Below, in pieces: positions 23,363 through 33,320 of a DNA stretch of 64,000 nt (its first letter is position 1; every line of letters begins with the position of its first letter). The position numbers were made by a program, and so were the translations under genes. A model generated the notes under the pieces. That model saw only the letters and a program-made list of their open reading frames with translations, had not been told where the DNA came from and ran no database searches. Location of the stretch: positions 1,804,158-1,868,157 of the forward strand of contig NC_080165.1 of NCBI RefSeq assembly GCF_950295315.1, given 5' to 3'. This DNA comes from Erinaceus europaeus. Taxonomy: Eukaryota; Chordata; Mammalia; Eulipotyphla; Erinaceidae.

Positions 23363-26300
23363 TATACTGTGTATAGGTGAGTGCTGAGTACCCAACAGAA
23401 GGAGAGCACACTGTGTATAGGTGAATGCTGAGTACTCAGCAGGTGGAGTGCACACTGTGTATAGGTGAGTGCTGAGTACCCAGCAGGTGGAAGGCACACT
23501 GTGTCTAGGTGAGTGCTGAGTACCCAGCAGGTGGAGAGCATACTGTGTATATGTGAGTGCTGAGTACCCAGCAAGTGGAGAGCACTCTGTCTATAGGTGA
23601 GTGCTGAGTATGCAGCAGGTGAAGAGCACACTGTGTATAGGTGAGTGCTGAGTACCCTGCAGGTGGAGTGCACACTGTGTATAGGTGAGTGCTGAGTACC
23701 CTGCAGGTGGAGAGCACACTGTGTATAGGTGAGTGCTGAGTACCCAGCAGGTGGAGAGCACGCTGTGTATAGGTGAGTGCTGAGTACCCAGCAGGTGGAG
23801 GGAACACTGTGTATAGGTGAATGCTGAGTACCCAGCAGGAGGAGAGCACACTGTGTACAGGTGAGTACTGAGTACCCATTGGGTGGAGGGCACAATGTTT
23901 ATAGGTGTGTGCTGAGTACCCAGCATGTGGAGGGAGCACTGTGTACAGGTGAGTGCTGAGTACCCAGAAGGTGGAGAGCACACTGTGTATAGGTGAGTGC
24001 TGAGTACCCAACAGGAGGAGAGCACACTGTGTATAGGTGAGTAGTGAGTACTTAGCTGGTGGAGGGAACACTTTGTATAGGTGAGTGCTGAATACCCAGT
24101 TGGTGGAGAGCACACTGTGTATAGGTGAGTGTTGAGTACCCAGCTGGTGGAGGGAACACTTAGAATAGGTGAGTGCTGAGTACCCAGCAGGTGGAGAGCA
24201 CACTGTGTATAGTTGAGTGCTGAGTACCCAGCACTTGGAGAGCACTCTGTGCATAGGTGAGTGCTGAGTATCCAACAGAAGGAGAGCACTCTGTGTATAG
24301 GTGAGTGCTGAGTACCCAGCAGGTGGAGGGCACACTGTGTTTAGGTGAGGACTGAGTATCCAGCAGGTGGAGAGCACAATGTGTATAGGAGAGGACTGAG
24401 TACCCAGCAGGTGGAGAGCACAAAGTGTATAGGTGAGTGTTGAGTACCCAGCAGGTGGAGAGCACAGTGTGTATATGTGAGTGCTGAGTACCCAGCAGGT
24501 GGAGACCACATGTGTATAGGTGAGGGCTGAGTACCCAGGACATGGAGGGCACAGTGTGTATAGGTGAGTGCTGAGTAACCTGCAGGAGGAGAGCACACTG
24601 TATATAGGTGAGTACTGACTACCAGCAGGTGGAGTGTTCACTGTGTATAGGTGAGTGCTGAGTACCCAGCAGGTGGAGAGCACACTGTGTATAGGTGAGT
24701 GCTGAGTACCCAACAGGAGGAGAGCACATGGTGTATAGGTGAATGCTGAGTACTCAGCAGGTGGAGGGCACACTGTGTATAGGTGAGTGCTGAGTACCCA
24801 GCAGGTGGAAGGCACACTGTGTCTAGGTGAGTGCTGAGTACCCAGCAGGAGGAGAGCACACTGTGTATATGTGAGTGCTGAGTACCCAGCAAGTGGAGAG
24901 CACTCTGTCTATAGGTGAGTGCTGAGTATGCAGCAGGTGAAGAGCACACTGTCTATTGGTGAGTGCTGAGTACCCTGCAGGTGGAGAGCACACTGTGTAT
25001 AGGTGAGTGCTGAGTACCCAGCAGGTGGAGAGCACACTGTGTATAGGTGAGTGCTGAGTACCCAGCAGGTGGAGGGAACACTGTGTATAGGTGAATGCTG
25101 AGTACCCAGCAGGAGGAGAGCACACTGTGTACAGGTGAGTGCTGAGTACCCATTGGGTGGAGGGCACAATGTTTATAGGTGTGTGCTGAGACCCAGCATG
25201 TGGAGGGAGCACTGTGTACAGGAGAGTGCTGAGGCCCAGCAGGTGGAGCACACACTGTGTATAGGTGAGTGCTGAGTACCCAACAGGAGGAGAGCACACT
25301 GTGTATAGGTGAGTAGTGAGTACTCAGCTGGTGGAGGGAACACTTTGTATAGGTGAGTACTGAATACCCAGTTGGTGGAGAGCACACTGTGTATAGGTGA
25401 GTGTTGAGTACCCAGCTGGTGGAGGGAACACTTAGTATAGGTGAGTGCTGAGTACCCAGCAGGTGGAAGGCACACTGTGTCTAGGTGAGAGCTGAGTACC
25501 CAGCAGGTGGAGTGCACACTGTGTATATGTGAGTGCTGAGTACCCTGCAGGTGGAGTGCACACTGTGTATAGGTGAGTGCTGAGTACCCAGCAGGTGGAG
25601 AGCACAAAGTGTACAGGTGAGTGCTGAGTACCCAGCAGGTGGAGAGCACACTGTGTCTAGGTGAGTGCTGAATACCCAGCAGGTGGAGAGCACATTGTGT
25701 ATAGTTTAGTGCTGACTAGCCAGCAGGTGGAGAGCACACTGTGTATAACTGAGTGCTGAGCACCAAGCAGGTGGAGAGCACACTGTGTATATGTAAGTGC
25801 TGAGTACCCAGCAGGTGGAGTGAACACTGTGTATAGGTGAGAGATGAATACCCAGCAGGTGGAGAGAACACTGTGTATATGTGAGTACTTATCACCCAGC
25901 AGGTGGAGAACACAGTATCTAGGTGAGTGCTGAGTACCCAGCAGGTGGAGAGCACACTGTGTATAGGTGAGTGCTGACCACACAGCAGGTGGAGAGCACA
26001 CTGTGTATAGGTGAGTGCTGAGTACTCAGGAGGTGGAAGGCAGATTGTGTCTAGGTGTGTTCTGAGTACTTTGCAGGTGGAGAGCACACTGTGTATAGGT
26101 GAGTGCTGAGTACAGAGCAGGTGGAGAGCACACTGTGTATAGGTGAGTGCTGAGCACCCAGAATGAGGAGAGCACAATGTGTATAGGTGATTGCAGAGCA
26201 CCCAGCAGGTGGAGAGCACACTGTGTATAGGTGAGTGCTGAGTTCCCAGCAGGTGGAAGGCACACTGTGGACAGGTGAGTGCTGAGTACACAACAGGTGG

Positions 26301-29300
26301 AGAGCACATTGTATATAGGTGAGTGCTGAGTACCCAGCAGGGGATGGGTACACTGTGTATAGGTGAGTGCTGATTACCCAGCAGGTGGAGGGCACACTGT
26401 GTACAGGTGAGTGCTGAATACCCAGCAGGTGGAGGGCACACTGTGTCTAGGTGAGTGCTGAGTACCCATCAGGTGGAGAGCACACTGTGTATATGTGAGT
26501 GCTGAGTGCCCAGCAAGTGGAGAGCACTCTGTCTATAGGTGAGTGCTGAGAATGCAGCAGGTGAAGAGCACACTGTCTATAGGTGAATGCTGAGTACCCA
26601 GCAGGTGGAGGGAACACTGTGTATAGGTGAATGCTGAGTACCCAGCAGGAGGAGAGCACACTGTGTACAGGTGAGTGCTGAGTACCCATTGGGTGGAGGG
26701 CACAATGTTTATAGGTGTGTGCTGAGTACCCAGCATGTGGAGGGAGCACTGTGTACAGGTGAGTGCTGAGTACCCAGCAGGTGGAGCACACACTGTGTAT
26801 AGGTGAGTGCTGAGTACCCAACAGGAGGAGAGCACACTGTTTATAGGTGAGTAGTGAGTACTCAGCTGGTGGAGGGAACACTTTGTATAGGTGAGTACTG
26901 AATACCCAGTTGGTGGAAAGCACACTGTGTATAAATGAGTGTTGTGTACCCAGCTGGTGGAGGGAACACTTAGTATAGGTGAGTGCTGAGTACCCAGCAG
27001 GTGGAAGGCACACTGTGTCTAGGTGAGTGCTGAGTACCCATCAGGTGGAGAGCACACTGTGTATATGTGAGTGCTGAGTACCCAGCAAGTGGAGAGCACT
27101 CTGTCTATAGGTGAGTGCTGAGTATGCAGCAGGTGAAGAGTACACTATCTATAGGTGAGTGCTGAGTACCCTGCAGGTGGAGTGCACACTGTGTCTAGGT
27201 GAGTGCTGAATACCCAGCAGGTGGAGAGCACATTGTGTATAGTTTAGTGCTGACTAGCCAGCAGGTGGAGAGCACACTGTGTATAAGTGAGTGCTGAGCA
27301 CCAAGCAGGTGGAGAGCACACTGTGTATATGTAAGTGCTGAGTACCCAGCAGGTGGAGTGAACACTGTGTATATGTGAGTACTTATCACCCAGCAGGTGG
27401 AGAGCACAGTATCTAGGTGAGTGCTGAGTACCCAGCAGGTGGAGCGCACACTGTATAGGTGAGTGCTGAGTACCCAACAGGAGGAGAGCACACTGTGTAC
27501 AGGTGAGTAGTGAGTACTCAGCTGGTGGAGGGAACACTTTGTATAGGTGAGTACTGAATACCCAGTTGGTGGAGAGCACACTGTGTATAGGTGAGTGTTG
27601 AGTACCCAGCTGGTGGAGGGAACACTTAGTATAGGTGAGTGCTGAGTACCCAGCAGGTGGAGAGCACACTGTGTATAGTTGAGTGCTGAGTACCCAGCAC
27701 TTGGAGAGCACTCTGTGTATAGATGAGTGCTGAGTACCCAACAGAAGGAGAGCACTCTGTGTATAGGTGAGTGCTGAGTACCCAGCAGGTGGAGGGCACA
27801 TTGTGTTTAGGTGAGGACTGAGTATCCAGCAGGTGAAGAGCACAATGTGTATAGGAGAGGACTGAGTACCCAGCAGGTGGAGAGCACAAAGTGTATAGGT
27901 GAGTGTTGAGTACCCAGCAGGTGGAGAGCACAGTGTGTATATGTGAGTGCTGAGTACCCAGCGGGTGGAGACCACATGTGTATAGGTGAGGGCTGAGTAC
28001 CCAGGACATGGAGGGCACAGTGTGTATAGGTGAGTGCTGAGTAACCTGCAGGAGGAGAGCACACTGTGTATAGGTGAGTACTGACTACCCTGCAGGTGGA
28101 GTGTTCACTGTGTATAGGTGAGTGCTGAGTACCCAGCAGGTGGAGAGCACACTGTGTATAGGTGAGTGCTGAGTACCCAACAGGAGGAGAGCACACTGTG
28201 TATAGGTGAATGCTGAGTACTCAGCAGGTGGAGGGCACACTGTGTATAGGTGAGTGCTGAGTACCCAGCAGGTGGAAGGCACACTGTGTATAGGTGAGTG
28301 CTGAGTACCCAGCAGGTGGAGAGCACACTGTGTATATGTGAGTGCTGAGTACCCAGCAAGTGGAGAGCACTCTGTCTATAGGTGAGTGCTGAGTATGCAG
28401 CAGGTGAAGAGCACACTGTCTATAGGTGAGTGCTGAGTACCCAGCAGGTGGAGGGAACACTGTGTATAGGTGAATGCTGAGTACCCAGCAGGAGGAGAGC
28501 ACACTGTGTACAGGTGAGTGCTGAGTACCCATTGGGTGGAGGGCACAATGTTTATAGGTGTGTGCTGAGTACCCATCATGTGGAGGGACCACTGTGTACA
28601 GGTGAGTGCTGATTACCCAGCAGGTGGAGCGCACACTGTGTATAGGTGAGTGCTGAGTACCCAACAGGAGTAGAGCACACTGTGTATAGGTGAGTAGTGA
28701 GTACTCAGCTGGTGGAGGGAACACTTTGTATAGGTGAGTACTGAATACCCAGTTGGTGGAGAGCACACTGTGTATAGGTGAGTGTTGAGTACCCAGCTGG
28801 TGGAGGGAACACTTAATATAGGTGAGTGCTGAGTACACAGCAGGTGGAAGGCACACTGTGTCTAGGTGAGAGCTGAGTACCCAGCAGGTGGAGTGCACAC
28901 TGTGTATATGTGAGTGCTGAGTACCCTGCAGGTGGAGTGCACACTGTGTATAGGTGAGTGCTGAGTACCCAGCAGGTGGAGAGCACAAAGTGTACAGGTG
29001 AGTGCTGATTACCCAGCAGGTGGAGAGCACACTGTGTCTAGGTGAGTGCTGAATACCCAGCAGGTGGAGAGCACATTGTGTATAGTTTAGTGCTGACTAG
29101 CCAGCAGGTGGAGAGCACACTGTGTATAAGTGAGTGCTGATTACCCAGCAGGTGGAGGGCACACTGTGTACAGGTGAGTGCTGAATACCCAGCTGGTGGA
29201 GGGCACACTGTGTATAGGTGAGTGCTGAGTACACAGCAGGTGGAGGGCACACTGTGTATAGGTGACTGCTGAGTTCTCAGCATGTGGAGAGCCAACCATG

Positions 29301-30153
29301 TACAGGTGAGTGCTGAGCACCTAGTAGGTAGAGAGCACTCTGTGTATAGGTGAGTACTGAGTATCCAGCAGAAAGTTTGCACACTGTGTACAGGTGTGTG
29401 CTGAGTATCTAACAGGTTTAGGGGACATTGTGTATATGTGAGTGCTGAGCACTCTGCATATGGAGTTCACACTGTGTATAGGTGAGTGCTGTGTACCCAA
29501 CAGGTGGAGGGCACACTGTGTATAGGTGAGTGCTGAGTACCTAGCAGGTGGAGTGCACACTGTGTATAGGTGAGTGCTGAGTACCCAGCAGGTGGAGTGC
29601 ACACTGTGTATAGGTGAGTGCTGAGTACCCAGCAGGTGGAGTGCACACTGTGTATAGGTGAGTGCTGAGTACCCAGCAGGTGGAGAGCACACTGTGTATA
29701 GGTGATTTCTGTGTTCCCAGCATGTGGAGAGCACACTGTGTACAGGTGAGTGCTGAGCACCTAGCAGGTGGATAGCACACTGTGTATAGTTGATTGCTGA
29801 GTACCCAGCAGGAGGTTTGCACACTCTGTATAGGTGAGTGCTGAGCACCCAGCAGGTGGAGGGCACACTGTGTATAGATGAGTACTGAGTAGTCAGCTGT
29901 TGAAGAGCTCTTTTGTACAGGTGTGTGCTGAGTACCTAACAGGTGGAAGGGACACTCTGTCTAGCTGAGTGCTGAGCACCCAGCAGGTGGAGGGCAAACT
30001 GTTGCATAGATGAGTACTGAGTACTCACCAGGTGAAGAGTACTGTTTGTACAGGTGTTTGCTGAGTACCCAGCAAGTGGAGTGCTCACTGTTTATAGGTG
30101 AGTGTGAGTACCTAGCAGGTGGAGAGCACACTGTGTATAGGTGAGTACTGAGT
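23363..30153. repeat. 44-bp minisatellite, left block (about 154 units)
   Basis: Head-to-tail units of about 44 bp. The core is TAGGTGAGTGCTGAGTACCC, followed by AGCAGGTGGAG and AGCACACTGTG. Units vary at fixed places (acaggtgag, ggaggagagc, tcaggtgga). Marked variants recur in order: the block starting gggtggagggcacaatgttt is at 23881, 25155, 26691 and 28534, spacings of 1274, 1536 and 1843 bp (about 29, 35 and 42 units). This means groups of units were duplicated together. CpG is nearly absent. Because 44 is not a multiple of 3 and the - strand consensus lacks stops, long - strand ORFs appear in all frames. Confidence 0.97.
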
Positions 30154-30704
30154 TGTCCTATGCTTTACATTGGGTTGTTCTAGCCCTCCCCCGCCAAGAG
30201 AATTTGATCAGTCCAGGTAATTTCGCGGGGCCGCTTGGCCCCGCCCCAAGGAACCTGAGAGAGGGTTCCTGAGTTCCTGAGTGCCAGAGTTTCAGAGTTA
30301 CAGAGTAAGAGAGAGTTCTACAGTTGAAGAGTTGCAGAGTTCGAGAGTTCCTGAGTTCCAGAGTGACAGAGTTGCTGAGTTCCTGAGTTCGAGAGTTTGA
30401 GAGTTTGAGAGTTTGAGAGTTTGAGAGTTTGAGAGTTACAGAGTAAGAGAGAGTTCCACAGTGGAAGTTTCAGAGTTGGAGAGTTCCTGAGTTCCTGAGT
30501 TCCTGAGTTCCAGAGGAAGAGAGAGTGCTTGCGCCGAGGCAAAGAGACAGCAGAGTTCTGTTTGGTGATTAGTTTGTCTTAGTTTTTGAATCGTTGTTCC
30601 TGAATTGAGACATACAGCTTCCCTGCCCAACTGTTGTCTCCACGTCTCTGTTACCCGCCCGTGAAGCTAAACCGCCAGGCAAGTGCCTACGAATTTTAAC
30701 AACA
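30154..30704 (+). mobile_element. 5' LTR of the ERV (551 bp)
   Basis: Starts TGTCCTATGC (the sister copies start TGTTGTATGC) and ends GAATTTTAACAACA. It contains a GC box (ccccgcccc), a tandem array of about 10-bp gagttcctga-type units (about 30264-30515) and a decayed poly(A) signal (gaattgag where the 63-kb copy has GAATAAAG). Confidence 0.88.
30264..30515. repeat. 10-bp tandem repeat inside the LTR
   Basis: Units such as gagttcctga, gagtttgaga and gagttccaga in tandem, about 20 or more. The matching - strand LTR has it at about 32968-33212. The LTR at 63158 has only two or three units. Confidence 0.85.
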
Positions 30705-30706
30705 AA

Positions 30707-30724
30707 TGGCGCCCACGTGGACCT
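30707..30724 (+). other. primer binding site, tRNA-Lys type
   Basis: TGGCGCCCACGTGG lies two bases after the LTR end. It matches the tRNA-Lys primer site of betaretroviruses except for a one-base gap. It marks the strand of the internal region as +. Confidence 0.75.
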
Positions 30725-30774
30725 GACCTGCGCATCTCTCAGATAAGTAAAGACAATTTGGCTACCTATGCACG

Positions 30775-31521
30775 ATGGCCTTCTCTTCTGCTTGTGAAGA
30801 GATCTCCAAAGGCCTCTGCTCTTTCTTCACGAGATTGTTTTGCTGTCTCTGGAACATTTATCTCTGGACCACTCTGTGGTTTCCACTCTCTCTGGCCAAC
30901 TCAGAACAGCCAGCGGGAAGAGCCAGTGGGCGGGAGGCGAGGCGCGTAGCTGCTGTTTCCACCTGGTTAAACAGCCAGCCAGCCGGCTGCGCCCAGACAA
31001 CCCCGCGCACCGCGCCCGCAGCCCCGCAGCCCCGCAGCCCGCAGGAGGCTGACGCCAACATGCTAGAGCCCGATGCCAACACGCTAGAGCCCAAGGCCAA
31101 CACGCAAGAGCCCGAGGCCAGCCCACAGGAGCCGGCTCTCCACCGCGTTGTGCAGGGCACTGGATGCTTGATCCCTCCATGCTGCTCGGCCACTGCTAGC
31201 AGGGCAGCAGACATGGCAGGGCCATGGGACAGGGCCGCGGCGGCCTATCATGGCCACCACCCCTGGGAACCTAGGCCCACGCCTTCTACAAAACTGGCCT
31301 GCCTGCCCTCTTGCTATAAATTCTGGAATGATCCCGGACCTCCCGGCCCCCCGGGCTCCCTGCCGAAACTGGGCACACGAAATCTCCAGCCGCCAGTCCG
31401 GTCTGAAGGCAGACAAGCTGGAGTACGCAGAGATTTGTGCAGAGATCGCAACCTGCAATTCCTAGAAGTAAAACTGCGCAGGAAGCCACCTCCGGATGGT
31501 GAACCCCCCCCTAACAACTAA
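30775..31521 (+). CDS. ERV leader ORF, 248 codons, unknown function
   Basis: Begins 68 bp after the primer site, at the place where gag would normally start, but no Gag motif is visible and residue 2 is Ala, so the N-myristoylation signal is absent. Residues 1-42 are Cys/Phe/Trp-rich and hydrophobic (FFTRLFCCLWNIYLWTTLWF near 17-36), like a signal anchor. A Pro/Ala-rich part follows, then 7-residue repeats of the EPDANTL type near residues 93-118, then a Pro-rich and basic C-terminal part. The same ORF is open in the second ERV copy (63545 onward) with a conserved N-terminus and more repeats. It may be a small membrane protein, a highly diverged Gag N-terminus or a remnant. The start ATG is the same in both copies. 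Confidence 0.55.
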   Translation: MAFSSACEEISKGLCSFFTRLFCCLWNIYLWTTLWFPLSLANSEQPAGRASGREARRVAAVSTWLNSQPAGCAQTTPRTAPAAPQPRSPQEADANMLEPDANTLEPKANTQEPEASPQEPALHRVVQGTGCLIPPCCSATASRAADMAGPWDRAAAAYHGHHPWEPRPTPSTKLACLPSCYKFWNDPGPPGPPGSLPKLGTRNLQPPVRSEGRQAGVRRDLCRDRNLQFLEVKLRRKPPPDGEPPPNN

Positions 31522-32752
31522 GACAGTACAGATTTAAATTCGTGTTTAAAATGACATGTCTTCATAACAAATGTTTCTCTCCTTGTGTATTAATGACCAT
31601 GTTTATGTATATGTTTAAAGTTTGGTAAACAGTAACTTTAAGGCTAGATTCTTACTAGTCAAAGTTAAATGAAAAAGGTTTTCAACATAATTCTCATAAA
31701 GATAAAATTAACTTACATTTAAAGTCTAAGGTAAAAATTAGTTAACAATCAATATATTTTAACTAAGTTGGTCTAAACAAAAGGTTAAATAGACTTGTTG
31801 TGTTGGTGTGCATGAGACCCCTTCTGTTTCATTTGGTTTAAATCCCCCCTGCTTAACACTATTCTATTTACATAACCACTTCATTCTATTTACATAACCA
31901 CTGTTAGCAAGTTCCACCCTCCCTCCAGGGCATTTGTGGTTCAGTGATAGGATTCTCGCCTAATCTGCCCCCTCTTTGTCACACTCTGATTTTCACCAGT
32001 CACTTTTCTCTCCACCCTCTCTATGTCACATCCTGTTTCCACCTTACTTGGCAAGTATATATAAAGACAGCATTGTGAGTTTTACAGTACTGTACTTTGA
32101 GTTTAACTTAGCTCGTCTTATATTGTGCTGCGTCCTGCATGAATAAAGAGATACTGCCTACAGCTAAACCACGAATCCCTGGTCGTCTGTTACCCGCCCA
32201 TGAAGCCAGCCTGGAGAAAACAACATAACCCGTCGAAACAACATTGTTGATATGTAAAACTCTCCATTACCTTCTCTATTAGAAATGGTAGATCGCACAA
32301 TGGCTATGCTAATTATTCTCATGCCTGAGGTTTCCTCTCCGGCCCACATCTAGGGTGTGTCTCCATCTTGAATGGGTGTAACAAAAGGTTAAAAGACGTT
32401 GTTGATATGTAAAAGCCTCAAATTCCTTCTCTATTAGAGATATGCTAATAACAACTTTTGTTTGATAGTAAGTAAATTGCAGCCAGCTGCCTTTGGGACT
32501 CTAGGCCATTCCCTACCCCCATGCAAATGCCCGTCGAAGAAAGTACGACCCAGAGGCAAGAGTTTTTTTTTTTTACTGATAAAGTTTAGCCCACAGAGGC
32601 AGATATGGCCCCGTCAGGCCTTCCCTTACCAGTACACTGGTTCTTGTTATTTGCTTGCATGTTTCTCCATGTTTGTGCCAGTTTCTTTTTAAAAAATGTC
32701 TGTATGATATATGTTTCTGTTCACCCCACACCCTTGATACTGTAGCCATTTA
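31522..32752 (+). other. ERV internal region without recognisable pol or env
   Basis: AT-rich and full of stops. A segment around 31775-31800 plus 32244-32300 is repeated at about 32385-32440 (aaaggttaaa, then ttgttgatatgtaaaa). The copies were once an internal direct repeat; the first is now split by a solo LTR. Confidence 0.6.
31801..32243 (+). mobile_element. nested solo LTR (443 bp) with 6-bp duplication
   Basis: Starts TGTTGGTGTGCATG, ends GTCGAAACAACA, has a TATA box (TATATATAAAG at 32055-32065) and a poly(A) signal (AATAAA at 32142-32147). The 6-mer ttgttg flanks it at 31795-31800 and 32244-32249. The unoccupied relative at about 32388-32420 reads straight through this point, which confirms the insertion. 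Its U5 (gtctgttacccgccc) resembles that of the host ERV, so the families are related. Confidence 0.85.
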
Positions 32753-32772
32753 GTTAAAAAGAAAAGGGGGAA
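32753..32772 (+). other. polypurine tract
   Basis: AAAAAGAAAAGGGGGAA stands just before the right LTR, as needed for plus-strand priming on +. The LTR that follows is nevertheless inverted. Confidence 0.75.
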
Positions 32773-32775
32773 TTT

Positions 32776-33320
32776 TGTTGTTAAAATTCGTAGGCTCTAG
32801 CTGGGCGGGCTAGGTTCACGGGCGGGTAACAGAGACGCGGAGACAATGGCTGGGCAGGGAAGCTGTATCTCTCTATTCAGGAACAACGATTCATAAACTA
32901 AGACAAACTAATCACCAAACAGAACTCTGCTGTCTCTTTGCCGTGGCGCAAGCACTCTCTCTTCCTCTGGAACTCAGGAACTCAGGAACTCAGGAACTCA
33001 GGAACTCTCCAACTCTGAAACTCTTCCACTGTGGAACTCACTCTTACTCTGTAACTCTCAAACTCTCAAACTCTCGAACTCAGGAACTCAGCAACTCTGT
33101 CACTCTGGAACTCAGGAACTCAGGAACTCTCGAACTCTGCAACACTTCAACTGTAGAACTCTCTCTTACTCTGTAACTCTGAAACTCTGGCACTCAGGAA
33201 CTCAGGAACCCTCTCTCGGGTTCCTTGGGGCGGGGCCAGGCGGGCCCGCGAAATTACCTGGACTGATCAAATTCTCTTGGCGGGGGAGGGCTAGAACAAA
33301 CCAATGTAAAGCATACAACA
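32776..33320 (-). mobile_element. right LTR of the ERV, inverted (545 bp)
   Basis: On - it starts TGTTGTATGCTTTAC and ends CGAATTTTAACAACA, matching the left LTR and the LTR at 63158. It includes the 10-bp repeat array and a decayed poly(A) signal (gaatagag). A + strand provirus should have this LTR in + orientation. Confidence 0.9.

Larger units (their letters stand above)
30154..33320 (+). mobile_element. small class II ERV inserted in the minisatellite, right LTR inverted
   Basis: Order on +: LTR (+), Lys-type primer site, leader ORF, non-coding internal region with a nested solo LTR, polypurine tract, LTR (-). The 6-mer ctgagt flanks it at 30148-30153 and 33321-33326, as expected of class II integration, although this 6-mer is part of each minisatellite unit. 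No gag capsid, pol or env was recognised, so the element is non-autonomous. Confidence 0.85.

Noticed and set aside
30827..31517. - strand ORFs over the ERV leader (and at 63597-63988)
   Set aside because: Antisense shadows of the repeat-containing + ORF; the + start is placed right after the primer site in both copies.
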